Source: Vibrio tubiashii ATCC 19109 (GTDB lineage Bacteria > Pseudomonadota > Gammaproteobacteria > Enterobacterales > Vibrionaceae). Taken from it: 64,000 bases of DNA. Positions within the stretch are counted from its first letter, which is position 1, and every line of letters starts with the position of its first letter. The position numbers and the translations under genes are program-made. Shown here one piece after another: positions 1 through 8,433 of this stretch. The stretch lies in NCBI RefSeq assembly GCF_000772105.1, contig NZ_CP009355.1, forward strand, positions 1,364,001 to 1,428,000, read 5' to 3'. The notes beneath the pieces were generated by a model. It saw only the letters and a list, made by a program, of their open reading frames with translations, did no database searches and was not told the origin of the DNA.

Positions 1-228
1 AGCTTCTATCAGTTACGTGAACTGTTAATTGCTGGTGTCGGTTACGCATTCTATCCGCGTCAATTGGCGACGCCTTTGGTTGAACAAGACTTGTTAACCT
101 TACTGGATCTGGATTTCGATGATGGGAAAATGAACTGGGCCGTGGAGCTTGCTTGGAGTCATGAACTAGGACCAGCAGGACGTTGGTTAGTCGATAAAAT
201 AATCGAGGCTAAGCCATCGAACTCATGA
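1..228 (+). CDS. LysR-family transcriptional regulator, C-terminal part
   Basis: Frame 1 is open from the first base and ends at TGA 226-228, giving the last 75 residues of a protein that starts outside the window. The segment with LLIAGVGYAFYPRQLA, a hydrophobic stretch and then a short tail resembles the last part of the LysR substrate-binding domain (the 'G.G...LP' strand followed by the terminal helix). The HTH is not in the window, so target and effector cannot be inferred. The family assignment rests only on this C-terminal pattern. Confidence 0.6.
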   Translation, partial: SFYQLRELLIAGVGYAFYPRQLATPLVEQDLLTLLDLDFDDGKMNWAVELAWSHELGPAGRWLVDKIIEAKPSNS

Positions 229-342
229 TTCGAGCAGGCTTCAGCTTACAATAGTGAAGAGAGGCGCTTTGCTCTCAAGTTTACAAATTACATTCTTATA
301 CAACTAAAATAGTAATATATATAAACAATAAAGGACTAATAG

Positions 343-828
343 ATGAGCAATGGTCAACGCGATATTACGTTACGTTTTCTAGCAGAACCGGGAGACGTAA
401 ACTTTGGGGGGAAAGTCCACGGCGGCGCTGTGATGAAGTGGATCGACTTGGCAGCCTACGCCAACGCGGCGGCGTGGAGTGGCAAATACTGTATTACCGC
501 CTATGCAGGTGGGATTCGCTTTGTGGCACCGATTCACGTCGGTAACCTTGTCGAAGTAAGTGCTAAGGTCATCTATACCGGAAGGAGCTCAATGCATATC
601 GCCATTGATGTTCAAGCAAGTGATCCAAAAGAGATGAACAATCGCTTAACGACTCACTGCATTGTCATTATGGTTGCGGTCGATGAGAACGGCACCCCGA
701 CCTCTGTTCCAGAGTGGATTCCAGAAACGCCAGAAGATATTGAATTACGCGACTCAGCAATCCGTCTAATGAACATGCGTAAAGAGATTGGAGAAGAAAT
801 GGAAGCGCACGTTAAGTATCTAAAATAG
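343..828 (+). CDS. Acyl-CoA thioesterase, hotdog fold (YciA-like)
   Basis: A 161-residue single-domain hotdog thioesterase that should hydrolyse acyl-CoA to free acid and CoA in the cytoplasm. The HGGAVMKWIDLAAY segment near residues 27-40 carries the Gly-rich turn and helical Asp typical of the acyl-CoA thioesterase group. The HVGNLVEVSAKVIYTGRSS segment is the usual second conserved block, and the length is normal for YciA-type enzymes. The start is well set by AAGGA about 7 bases before ATG. It follows the LysR gene in the same direction after 114 bp and could be its target or simply a neighbour. Chain-length preference cannot be told from sequence. Confidence 0.88.
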   Translation: MSNGQRDITLRFLAEPGDVNFGGKVHGGAVMKWIDLAAYANAAAWSGKYCITAYAGGIRFVAPIHVGNLVEVSAKVIYTGRSSMHIAIDVQASDPKEMNNRLTTHCIVIMVAVDENGTPTSVPEWIPETPEDIELRDSAIRLMNMRKEIGEEMEAHVKYLK

Positions 829-954
829 TGAGCTTTCTGCCAAATTGGAGGCCAAGTGCCTCCATTTAAGAATTAGTCACCGTAACGCCACATTTCTGTC
901 ATTTTTCCTTCATCTTGATTTGATTAAATCCGCTGACTAAATCAAACATTGCGT

Positions 955-1215
955 ATGAAGGAACGTCTCTTGGAACTCAACGAAACCACTTTGAGTGAAA
1001 CTACATTGTCAAACTTGAAAGCTGTTGAGTACCAGTGGGTTCGTACCATGTATGTTGAAGGCTATGGTGAAGATGAGATCAATCACTATATCCGCACCTG
1101 CTTCGGTGGCGACGATACCTTTGCAGACTTATTTCGAAAAGTCGCCCTCTCTCAAGAAAGCATCTATGTGCTTCTGCAATATCTTGGCTGTGCGCCTTCT
1201 AGTCGAGAGCTGTAG
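955..1215 (+). CDS. Small conserved-looking protein of unknown function
   Basis: An 86-residue acidic, probably cytoplasmic protein with no signal peptide or membrane segment. It is rich in predicted helix (MKERLLELNETTLSE at the N terminus, then an aromatic-rich centre around WVRTMYVEGYGEDEI). I do not recognise a domain. The start chosen is ATG 955; an in-frame TTG lies two codons upstream, and neither has a convincing Shine-Dalgarno sequence, so the start is uncertain. An overlapping ORF in another frame (1025-1219) looks like a shadow. It stands alone between the thioesterase and the mal operon. Confidence 0.6.
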   Translation: MKERLLELNETTLSETTLSNLKAVEYQWVRTMYVEGYGEDEINHYIRTCFGGDDTFADLFRKVALSQESIYVLLQYLGCAPSSREL

Positions 1216-1369
1216 CTAAAACATCGTGTTGCTTCCCGCAAGTTAATGCAACAAACACCACTGTTGCAATTCAGAACTTATACCTAGTCGCACCAACTCA
1301 TCCCGTTGATTTCAATCCAATCTAGGCACTTTATACTGGCTCTGTCTTAGCGTTATTCAGGCATAAAAA

Positions 1370-1390
1370 AACCCGGGACAAAGCCGGGTT
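1370..1390 (-). terminator. Rho-independent terminator, distal, leftward
   Basis: The arms AACCCGG (1370-1376) and CCGGGTT (1384-1390) form a GC-rich hairpin. Read on the minus strand it is followed by a run of seven T (1364-1370). It lies about 150 bp beyond the first malG terminator. Confidence 0.75.
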
Positions 1391-1521
1391 ATGGTTACAA
1401 AAACTGTTAGTAGTGAAATAGTAAGGAATCTAGCTAACAGCCAGCTATGCGTAACGCCAGTTCTGCTCTCGACTTAACTGATCGGCGGCCAAACCAAAAG
1501 TGTTAAGCTGAGAAACAAAAT

Positions 1522-1541
1522 GGGCGACCTTGCGGTCGCCC
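1522..1541 (-). terminator. malG-proximal terminator hairpin
   Basis: Perfect 8-bp arms GGGCGACC (1522-1529) and GGTCGCCC (1534-1541) lie 12 bp beyond the malG stop. On the minus strand the hairpin is followed by ATTTTG, a modest T-tract, so readthrough to the stronger hairpin at 1370-1390 is plausible. Confidence 0.65.
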
Positions 1542-1553
1542 TTATCGTTCTTA

Positions 1554-2444
1554 TTAACCTTTCACACCACCAGCGGTCAATCCTCCGACCAACCAGCGCT
1601 GTGCAAGCAAGAATACGATGGTTATTGGTAATGCAGACAATACTGCTGCTGCTGCAAAGTCACCCCATAGATAGTTCTGAGGGTATAGATACTGCTGCAT
1701 ACCAACCGCTAATGTATATGAGTTTACATCAGAAAGTAGTAAAGATGCTACTGGAACTTCACCCACCACACCGATGAACGACAGAATGAACACAACAGCA
1801 AGGATAGGCACTGACAATGGTAGTAGTACCAATCTGAATGCTTGCCAAGGCGTCGCGCCATCTAGTGCTGCTGCCTCTTCTAGTGAATTATCAATCGTTT
1901 CAAAGTAGCCTTTAATCGTCCATACGTGAAGTGCGATCCCCCCCAAGTAAGAGAAAATCAGACCGCCATGCGTATTCAAACCAAGGAACGGAATGTACTG
2001 ACCTAGCTTATCGAATAGGGCATAAAGTGCTACGAGCGCTAGAACCGCAGGGAACATTTGGAAAATCATCATCGCTTTAAGGATGGTGTCTTTACCTTTG
2101 AAGCGCATGCGAGCAAACGCGTATGCAGAAGTCGTAGACAGCGCAACAATAAGAATCGAGCTAATGCCTGCCACTTTCACTGAGTTCCATAACCAAGTTA
2201 ATACAGGGAATGGCGGCGGCGTTACACTGCCATCTGCGTTAGTCACCGAAAATCCAAGAGCCAGTTTCCAGTGCTCTAATGACGGATTATCAGGAATAAT
2301 GCTACCCGTTGCGAAGTTACCTTCACGGAACGAAATTGCGATTACCATCAACAGTGGGAAGATGATTGACGCTAGGAACACCCACATAGCAATATGCGTT
2401 GCCCATACACGGTATTTAAGTGATTTACCTTGTACCATTGCCAT
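1554..2444 (-). CDS. malG: Maltose/maltodextrin ABC transporter permease MalG
   Basis: A 296-residue inner-membrane permease that pairs with MalF to form the transmembrane channel of the MalFGK2 importer. It matches MalG from the start (MAMVQGKS) to the end ([10 protein letters not shown]). Six hydrophobic segments are visible. The cytoplasmic EAA loop [17 protein letters not shown], which docks on MalK, lies around residues 190-206. The length equals the enterobacterial protein. Shine-Dalgarno AAGGAG lies 8 bases before ATG. It is the last gene of malEFG, 12 bp after malF, and is followed by a hairpin terminator. Confidence 0.97.
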   Translation of the reverse strand: MAMVQGKSLKYRVWATHIAMWVFLASIIFPLLMVIAISFREGNFATGSIIPDNPSLEHWKLALGFSVTNADGSVTPPPFPVLTWLWNSVKVAGISSILIVALSTTSAYAFARMRFKGKDTILKAMMIFQMFPAVLALVALYALFDKLGQYIPFLGLNTHGGLIFSYLGGIALHVWTIKGYFETIDNSLEEAAALDGATPWQAFRLVLLPLSVPILAVVFILSFIGVVGEVPVASLLLSDVNSYTLAVGMQQYLYPQNYLWGDFAAAAVLSALPITIVFLLAQRWLVGGLTAGGVKG

Positions 2445-2456
2445 TGGAATCTCTCC

Positions 2457-4031
2457 TTAATCCTGAGACAGCTTAGTGAAACGTAGGTTGATTAGGGCAA
2501 GCGCACCAACCAATAGGAAGATAAGCGTTGCAATCGCACTTGCTAGACCGAAGTCTTGGCCACCAGCACCTTCAAACGCAATGCGGTAGGTGTAGCTTAC
2601 AAGTAGGTCTGTGTAACCTGCTGGCTCGGAAGTACCAATCATGTTTGGACCACCTTGAGTCAGAAGCTGAATCAATACGAAGTTGTTAAAGTTGAATGCG
2701 AAACTTGCGATAAGCAGCGGTGTAAGCGGCTTAATCATCAAAGGCATGGTGATCTTGCGGAAGTTGTCGATGAAGTTCGCACCATCGATGGCAGATGCTT
2801 CATACAAATCTTCTGGAATCGCTTTTAGCAGACCCATACACAGAATCATCATGTAAGGGAAACCTAGCCATACGTTGACAATCAACACCATACTCTTAGC
2901 CATGATTGGGTCAGAGAACCAAGCTGGGCTAATGCCAAATAGTGCCTCTAGCATCATGTTGATCTCACCAAAGCTCTGGTTAAACAAACCTTTGAAGATC
3001 AGAATCGAGATAAACGCAGGAACCGCATAAGGAAGAATTAGTAGCACTCGGTAAATCGCACGACCTTTCAGCTCTTCCCACTGCACAACACTCGCAAGTA
3101 CCAGACCGATTACAACGGTTAAACCAACAGTTAATGCAGAGAATAGTACCGTCCAGATAAAGATGCTGATAAATGGTTCTTTAATGCCATCATCTTTCCA
3201 CACACGCTCAAAGTTGTGGGTACCGATATCAACGATAAAGCCAGGTGAAACGGTTGAGCCAACAAACTGACCCTGTTCGTCGACTGGTTGATAGAAGCCT
3301 ACTTCCATATTAGGACGCAAGTATTCTTGAGTACGATTGTTAAAGATCGTCTCACCGTCATCTTGAAGAGTGTATAGAGGAACAACCGCAGCGAACTTAC
3401 GTAGACCGCTCATGCGAATGTCTTCACCCGACGGCAGGTGCAGATCTAAGCCACCTAGCGCACTTTTGTTTTTGATGATGGTTTTGATTTTTTCTTTCTC
3501 GCCCGCTACAGAGTCGACTGGAGCTAAGTCCATATCTGACGCAGATAGAGTGGCAAGGTTGAAAGTATCGGTTGCTAGCAGTTGATCGCCTTTCTTAACA
3601 GCAAGGCGGTGGCCATTATCTGTTTTGTACAGAGTAAATGGGTAGCTATCGCCGCTTTGGAAAGTACGGTCCATTAAGACCGACTGAGCACGTTCAAAGG
3701 AAAGTTGGTTTTTCGCACTGTAGTTTGTGAAGGCAAGACCGACGGTATACGCAAGTGGGAACAGGATGAACAGAATCATGCCCGCAATGCCAGGGTAGAT
3801 GTAACGGTGTGCGTAGGTCTTTTTACTACCGAAAATAAATAACGCGAGTGCGGTTAAGATTAGGGTCAGAATGGCAAAAGCCATCTCACCGCGAGAATAC
3901 ATAAGAATTGTGGCGTATCCATTAATGATACCCACAGAGCCCAGTAAGCCCCATTTAATGAATACACTTTTACTTGATGGCAAGCTCGTTGTTGTAGACG
4001 CCATCGCATCTGTACCTTGAACTGACTGCAT
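2457..4031 (-). CDS. malF: Maltose/maltodextrin ABC transporter permease MalF
   Basis: A 524-residue inner-membrane permease, the MalG partner that carries the sugar-binding site within the membrane. It shows the MalF layout: N-terminal membrane segments, a long periplasmic P2 loop (roughly residues 95-270, between the hydrophobic runs ending AYTVGLAFTNY and beginning FISIFIWTVLF), then the core permease with the EAA loop LYEASAIDGANFIDNF. The ATG at 4031 has AGG about 7 bases upstream; a second in-frame ATG nine codons later has no SD. It follows malE after 75 bp that hold a hairpin. Confidence 0.96.
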   Translation of the reverse strand: MQSVQGTDAMASTTTSLPSSKSVFIKWGLLGSVGIINGYATILMYSRGEMAFAILTLILTALALFIFGSKKTYAHRYIYPGIAGMILFILFPLAYTVGLAFTNYSAKNQLSFERAQSVLMDRTFQSGDSYPFTLYKTDNGHRLAVKKGDQLLATDTFNLATLSASDMDLAPVDSVAGEKEKIKTIIKNKSALGGLDLHLPSGEDIRMSGLRKFAAVVPLYTLQDDGETIFNNRTQEYLRPNMEVGFYQPVDEQGQFVGSTVSPGFIVDIGTHNFERVWKDDGIKEPFISIFIWTVLFSALTVGLTVVIGLVLASVVQWEELKGRAIYRVLLILPYAVPAFISILIFKGLFNQSFGEINMMLEALFGISPAWFSDPIMAKSMVLIVNVWLGFPYMMILCMGLLKAIPEDLYEASAIDGANFIDNFRKITMPLMIKPLTPLLIASFAFNFNNFVLIQLLTQGGPNMIGTSEPAGYTDLLVSYTYRIAFEGAGGQDFGLASAIATLIFLLVGALALINLRFTKLSQD

Positions 4032-4067
4032 AAAAGAACCTGCTAGCGATAATAAAACTTGAAAATG

Positions 4068-4089
4068 AAGGAGGGGTTACCCCCTCCTT
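4068..4089 (-). repeat. Hairpin between malE and malF
   Basis: Perfect 9-bp arms AAGGAGGGG (4068-4076) and CCCCTCCTT (4081-4089) with a 4-base loop. There is no T-run on the minus strand, so it is not a full terminator. It occupies the place where E. coli carries REP hairpins that stabilise malE mRNA relative to malFG. A similar role here is an inference from position and structure. Confidence 0.6.
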
Positions 4090-4106
4090 AAAAGGGTAGA
4101 ACTTAA

Positions 4107-5288
4107 TTATTTAGTCATTTGTTTTTCTGCATCTGCAAGTGCTGCATCTACAGTTTGACGACCATCAACGATGTTGATGATTGCGTTTTTCGCGCTGCCC
4201 CAGAACGCGTTCATCTGAGGGATGTTTGGCATGATTTCGCCGTTCATCGCGTTATCCATTGTTGCTGCAATGCGCTTGTCTGCATCTAGCTCACGTTGGA
4301 AAGAGTTAAGCGCTACTGCACCTAGTGGCTTGTCATCGTTAACTTTGCGTAGACCGTCGTTAGTCAGTAGGTAGTTCTCGATGAACTCAACCGCTAGATC
4401 TTTGTTTGGAGAAGCTGTGCTGATACCCGCCGTTAGTACTCCAACGAATGGCTTAGAAGACTGACCGTTAAACTTAGGTAGAGTTGTTACACCGTAGTTG
4501 ATACCAGATTTCTCAATGTTACCCCATGCCCAAGGGCCGTTGATTGTCATCGCAGTCTTACCTTGGTTGAACGCAGACTCAGAAACTGAGTAGTCCATGT
4601 CTGAAGAGATAACGCCTTTATCAACTAGACCTTTCACAAAGTTCATTGCATCTTTAACGCCGTCGTTTGCGATACCCGCATCTTTCACGTCGTAACCTGC
4701 TGCGCCGTATTTGAACGCGTAACCACCGTCAGCTGCCATTAGCGGCCAAGTGAAGTACGGTTCTTTTAGGTTCCACATGATTGCAGATTTACCGTCTTTC
4801 TTAAGCTGCGCGTCTAGCTCAGCAACTTCTTCCCAGCTCTTAGGTGGATTAGGCACTAGATCTTTGTTGTAGATTAGCGATAGAGATTCTACTGCTACTG
4901 GGTAACCGATAATTTTGCCATCGTATTTAACTGCGTCCCATGCGAAGTCTACAATGCCTTCTTTGATTTCTGCAGATGGCTTGATCTCAGCTAGAAGACC
5001 TGCTTCAGCGTAACCACCAAAACGGTCGTGAGCCCAGAACACAATATCAGGACCGTCACCAGTCGCTGCTGTTTGAGGGAATTTGTCTTGAAGCGCATCA
5101 GGGTGAGCAACTGTCACTTTAATACCTGTGTCTTCTTCAAATTGTTTACCTACTTCAGCAAGTCCGTTGTAGCCTTTATCGCCGTTGATCCAGATAGTTA
5201 ATTGACCTTCTTCGATAGCAGCATTTGCACCAAAAGAGCCAAGAGCAACAAGTGTTCCTAGTGCTACTGTGCTTAGGGCATTTTTCAT
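4107..5288 (-). CDS. malE: Periplasmic maltose/maltodextrin-binding protein MalE
   Basis: The solute-binding protein of the maltose importer: it binds maltodextrins in the periplasm and delivers them to MalFG. The ATG at 5288 is preferred because AAGGA lies 7 bases upstream; an in-frame ATG two codons earlier is too close to that SD, and longer readings into 5351 lack support. The product is 393 residues with a Sec signal peptide of about 23 (cleavage after GANA-type sequence before AIEEGQ). The mature protein begins [18 protein letters not shown], as in MalE. It is first in malEFG and divergent from malK, the classic arrangement. Confidence 0.96.
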   Translation of the reverse strand: MKNALSTVALGTLVALGSFGANAAIEEGQLTIWINGDKGYNGLAEVGKQFEEDTGIKVTVAHPDALQDKFPQTAATGDGPDIVFWAHDRFGGYAEAGLLAEIKPSAEIKEGIVDFAWDAVKYDGKIIGYPVAVESLSLIYNKDLVPNPPKSWEEVAELDAQLKKDGKSAIMWNLKEPYFTWPLMAADGGYAFKYGAAGYDVKDAGIANDGVKDAMNFVKGLVDKGVISSDMDYSVSESAFNQGKTAMTINGPWAWGNIEKSGINYGVTTLPKFNGQSSKPFVGVLTAGISTASPNKDLAVEFIENYLLTNDGLRKVNDDKPLGAVALNSFQRELDADKRIAATMDNAMNGEIMPNIPQMNAFWGSAKNAIINIVDGRQTVDAALADAEKQMTK

Positions 5289-5444
5289 GTTCATATCCTT
5301 TTTATATTTGTGTTGTAGGGCTCCACCAGAGGTTTCGCCGTATTTCAGCACTTATTTTCAGCCAAACTGACAAAAGGCTCATCCTCCTACTCCCTACGCC
5401 CTCGCTATTATGGACTATTTTCGTGATCATCATCGTTACAGGTT

Positions 5445-5460
5445 GGTGACCAAAGTCTCA
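5445..5460. promoter_or_regulatory. Candidate CRP site, weaker
   Basis: GGTGA-N6-TCTCA matches 8 of the 10 core bases of TGTGA-N6-TCACA. It lies 30 bp from a second, similar site inside the malE-malK control region, where CRP is expected to act with MalT. Confidence 0.4.
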
Positions 5461-5474
5461 AAACAATCTCTTTG

Positions 5475-5490
5475 TGTGATCGATTTCAAT
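5475..5490. promoter_or_regulatory. Candidate CRP site
   Basis: TGTGA-N6-TCAAT has a perfect left half and 3 of 5 in the right half. Its position between the MalT boxes of malE and malK fits CRP control of the divergent promoters. Confidence 0.45.
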
Positions 5491-5547
5491 GTAATCAAAC
5501 GGAAATATTTGAACTCCGTCTCGCTACGCCTTCTGCGCCCTTTGGTA

Positions 5548-5557
5548 CCTCCTCCCC
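5548..5557 (-). promoter_or_regulatory. MalT box, perfect match
   Basis: Reads GGGGAGGAGG on the minus strand, an exact fit to the MalT consensus GGGGA[T/G]GAGG. The 8-of-10 sites at 5377-5386 and 5386-5395 share its orientation toward malE, as expected for cooperative MalT binding. Confidence 0.6.
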
Positions 5558-5951
5558 TCCTACTACCCCTACAAAAAATCGGATTAGGAGGATGTAGCAG
5601 AGGGGTGAAAACAGCAAACTACAGCCATCCAAGAGTGGATGGTAAGAACCCTTTCCAGTAACACGTGTTTCATGGTGACTGGTTACAATGCCGCTAGGGT
5701 TTGCAAATGAGTGCACAAGTCACGTAGGTATTCAGGAAACTGATTCGTTCGGGGGAGAAGCTTGTGTCACACGGGGGAAAGCAAACCTGAATTTGGCTTG
5801 GTGGGTGATGTGAGGAACTCCTTCACCCATATTTTCTTACATTCTGTTATATAGAATCCATTCCTTACCAAATTCCTACTATTATTGCCTGCTCCATAAT
5901 TCATATAATGATAGGCAGTAAAATATAAAAAATTGATCGAGGGCGAGCTAG

Positions 5952-7070
5952 ATGGCGAGTGTCACGTTAAAAAATGTATGTAAAGCTTACGGTGACGTAC
6001 TAATTTCCAAGAATGTTGATTTAGAAATCAAAGAAGGTGAGTTTGTTGTCTTTGTTGGTCCATCAGGTTGTGGTAAATCAACACTATTACGTTGTATTGC
6101 AGGCCTAGAAGACATCACATCCGGTGATCTCTACATTGGTGATGAGCACATGAATGACGTCGAGCCATCCAAACGTGGTGTTGGTATGGTGTTCCAATCT
6201 TACGCTCTTTACCCTCACTTAAACCTATACGACAACATGTCTTTTGGCCTTAAGCTGGCAAAAGCCGACAAAGGTGAAATCAGTAAGCGTGTTGAACATG
6301 CCGCTGAAATCCTACAATTGAGCCACCTTCTTGAGCGCCAACCTAAAGCGCTATCGGGTGGTCAGCGTCAGCGTGTTGCAATTGGTCGTACGCTGGTTTC
6401 ACAACCAAATGTGTTCCTACTGGATGAGCCGCTATCCAACCTTGATGCCGCACTTCGTGTACAAATGCGTTCTGAAATCACTAAGCTTCAGCGCAAGCTT
6501 GGCTGTACCATGATTTATGTAACGCACGACCAAGTTGAAGCCATGACCATGGCAGATAAGATCGTTGTACTAGACGCAGGATTTGTCTCTCAAGTTGGTC
6601 GCCCACTAGAGCTTTACCACTACCCAGAGAACCGTTTTGTCGCTGGTTTCATTGGCTCACCAAAAATGAACTTTATGAGTGTCTTCATTGAAGCGGCTGA
6701 GAAAGATCGTGTCATGGTTCAGCTTGCGAATGGCACTGCGTTTTGGATTCCAGTTGATGGAACAACGGTTACTCGCGGTGAACGTATGTCGCTAGGTATT
6801 CGTCCAGAGCACTTGCTACCAGCAAACGAAGGTGATGCGACTATTGAAGGTGAAGTTAACATCGTTGAAAAACTAGGCAATGAAACTCAAGCCTACTTAC
6901 ACATCGATGCAGCCGATGCCGATATGATTTACCGCCAACCTGACACGCTAGATGTCGAACCAGGCGATAAACTGTCTGTTGGTATCCCAGCGCACCGTTG
7001 TCACCTATTCCACAGCGATGGCAAAGCATGCCGCCGTCTGTACAAAGAAGCGGGTGTTGATTTCGAATAA
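5952..7070 (+). CDS. malK: Maltose/maltodextrin ABC transporter ATPase MalK
   Basis: A 372-residue ATP-binding subunit that dimerises under MalFG and powers maltose import. It has Walker [10 protein letters not shown] at residues 36-44, signature [12 protein letters not shown] near 134-145, Walker [11 protein letters not shown] and the switch His in [10 protein letters not shown]. The C-terminal regulatory (TOBE-type) domain from about residue 240 includes [10 protein letters not shown]; in the family this region binds MalT and EIIA-Glc. The length is normal. A lamB gene does not follow; a bidirectional terminator lies 20 bp downstream. Confidence 0.97.
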   Translation: MASVTLKNVCKAYGDVLISKNVDLEIKEGEFVVFVGPSGCGKSTLLRCIAGLEDITSGDLYIGDEHMNDVEPSKRGVGMVFQSYALYPHLNLYDNMSFGLKLAKADKGEISKRVEHAAEILQLSHLLERQPKALSGGQRQRVAIGRTLVSQPNVFLLDEPLSNLDAALRVQMRSEITKLQRKLGCTMIYVTHDQVEAMTMADKIVVLDAGFVSQVGRPLELYHYPENRFVAGFIGSPKMNFMSVFIEAAEKDRVMVQLANGTAFWIPVDGTTVTRGERMSLGIRPEHLLPANEGDATIEGEVNIVEKLGNETQAYLHIDAADADMIYRQPDTLDVEPGDKLSVGIPAHRCHLFHSDGKACRRLYKEAGVDFE

Positions 7071-7090
7071 CCGCTAACTCTGAGACAAAA

Positions 7091-7115
7091 AGCTCCTTTG
7101 ATAGGAGCTTTTTTA
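7091..7115. terminator. Bidirectional terminator between malK and melR
   Basis: Arms AGCTCC (7091-7096) and GGAGCT (7104-7109) have T6 on the plus side and A-rich sequence on the other. It ends malK; the melR stop codon overlaps the T-tract, so it can also serve melR. Confidence 0.8.
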
Positions 7116-8129
7116 TTGCTCGTTTATCTCTCTTGTAACACTAACTGGTCGCTTGCCATCACACGCGCCCTTTTCAAGATCATAGAGTGGGTTACTTCCA
7201 TGCAGACTCCAACGATGATCTTCCCTTGCTAGTTTCCGATACTGGGTAGGAGTCACCCCTATGTAAGTCTGGAACGTCTCATAGAATCGACTGCTTGAAT
7301 TGAATCCCACTGTCAGCGCAATATCTAAGATGGTTCTATCCGTATCGCTTAGCAGTGCTCTTGCGTGATTGATCCGCATCGCTGTAATGTACTGCTTAAT
7401 CGTCATCTGCATCGTGCGCTGAAAGACATTCATTGCATAGTTGGCATGTAAACCGACATGCTCTGCAATTTTTTTGGTGGTCAACGGCATATTGTGGTGG
7501 GTCGCAATAAACTCGAGCATTTGACTGACATAAAATTGTGAATGTTTTGATACCCCTTTTTTCGCCGACCTGTCGGCTTGGGTTGAAACCAACTGCTTCC
7601 AACCATCAACGCAAACTCGACGCAGCATCAACCCAATTTCATCAACGGCAAGCTGTTGACGACTTTCGGAATCATCACTCATTTCCCTAGCCCATCTAGC
7701 CAATTCAAATTCACTCACCAACGATGTAGAGTCTGACTGTAAGACGCACCCATGGGTAATTTGATTAACAAGATCTCGGCTTAAAGGCCAAGACATAAAC
7801 TGATGAATAGGAATATTGATAATACCCATATTGTGGCTTTTTCCCGGTTCAGTCAGGCGATGAGGAACAGAAGCCCAAAACAGCCCTACCGCCCCGTTTT
7901 CGATGACAATTGGCGTACCATTAACGATGTACTCGACATCGTCGCCAAATGGGATGTTTACCTCAACCTGTCCATGCCAATGATAACCAGGCATGGAATG
8001 GGGAGCTCGCGCTTCAACGTCGATCTTTTCATACGATGAATACAACGAAAGCGGGCTGACAAGTACACTGTCATTTGAGTACTCATTTTGCGTAACAAGA
8101 TGCGTCGCTTCAGTTTCTCGTTTATTCAT
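7113..8129 (-). CDS. melR: Melibiose operon regulator MelR, AraC family
   Basis: An AraC/XylS-type activator of melAB that responds to melibiose. The 338-residue protein has an N-terminal cupin with SPLSLYSSYEK, HWHGQVEVNIPFGDDVEY and a C-terminal double HTH (IAEHVGLHANYAMNVFQRTM, ITAMRINHARALLSDTDR, ILDIALTVGFNSSSRFYETF). These match E. coli MelR closely along the length, apart from a longer N terminus and a C-terminal tail of about 40 residues not found in the enteric protein. The ATG at 8129 is chosen (GGA 7 bases upstream); a TTG at 8168 is less likely. It is divergent from melA. Confidence 0.92.
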   Translation of the reverse strand: MNKRETEATHLVTQNEYSNDSVLVSPLSLYSSYEKIDVEARAPHSMPGYHWHGQVEVNIPFGDDVEYIVNGTPIVIENGAVGLFWASVPHRLTEPGKSHNMGIINIPIHQFMSWPLSRDLVNQITHGCVLQSDSTSLVSEFELARWAREMSDDSESRQQLAVDEIGLMLRRVCVDGWKQLVSTQADRSAKKGVSKHSQFYVSQMLEFIATHHNMPLTTKKIAEHVGLHANYAMNVFQRTMQMTIKQYITAMRINHARALLSDTDRTILDIALTVGFNSSSRFYETFQTYIGVTPTQYRKLAREDHRWSLHGSNPLYDLEKGACDGKRPVSVTREINEQ

Positions 8130-8213
8130 CATTGATTCCGTTAAAAATGGGATAACGTAGTTTTGCAAATCTCAAACCACATTACTCAGACCTAGCTCAT
8201 ACCAAACCATACT

Positions 8214-8230
8214 CATCACACGCTGTGATG
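8214..8230. promoter_or_regulatory. Perfect inverted repeat in the melR-melA control region
   Basis: CATCACA-CGC-TGTGATG is a 7-bp perfect inverted repeat in the 304-bp region between the melR and melA starts. It is the everted form of a CRP site, so it is not a standard CRP box. It is a candidate operator, owner unknown. The rest of the region is AT-rich; I could not define MelR sites by eye. Confidence 0.4.
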
Positions 8231-8433
8231 CCCTCGCTCATTGATATTCTGAATGCCGACATAATCCATCCCGCTTTGTATTCAATATCTCCCAAAAACT
8301 AAGATCTTCACTACTGCAATTAAAAATATTAGAAAATAGGAGTTTGCGGTTTTTAAGTGAGACGAATCGTCACAACATACTCGGGTAATGTTGACTCATC
8401 CAACCCAATACGTGATAGATGAGGAAAAAGATA

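Larger units (their letters stand above)
1216..1553. other. Intergenic region downstream of malG with two minus-strand terminators
   Basis: There is no convincing gene here. Two hairpins (1522-1541 and 1370-1390) both read as terminators for leftward transcription. The 130 bp between them would be the distal 3' UTR of the mal operon, or a separate small RNA ending at 1370. The left part (about 1216-1360) shows no structure I can interpret. Confidence 0.6.
5289..5951. promoter_or_regulatory. malE-malK divergent regulatory region
   Basis: This is 663 bp without a credible gene; the short ORFs inside it have no SD and no family resemblance. It holds a perfect MalT box at 5548-5557 on the minus strand. 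Weaker MalT-like sites (8 of 10 to GGGGA[T/G]GAGG) lie at 5377-5386 and 5386-5395 on the minus strand and 5752-5761 on the plus strand. There are also two CRP-like sites. This matches the known E. coli malEp-malKp design of MalT boxes flanking CRP sites. A malT gene is not in the window. Confidence 0.75.

Noticed and set aside
5225..5716. Short ORFs in the malE-malK intergenic region
   Set aside because: They overlap the MalT and CRP sites, have no SD and no family features.
8214..8230. CRP site in the melR-melA region
   Set aside because: The repeat is everted (TCACA...TGTGA) with a 3-bp gap, not the TGTGA-N6-TCACA order.
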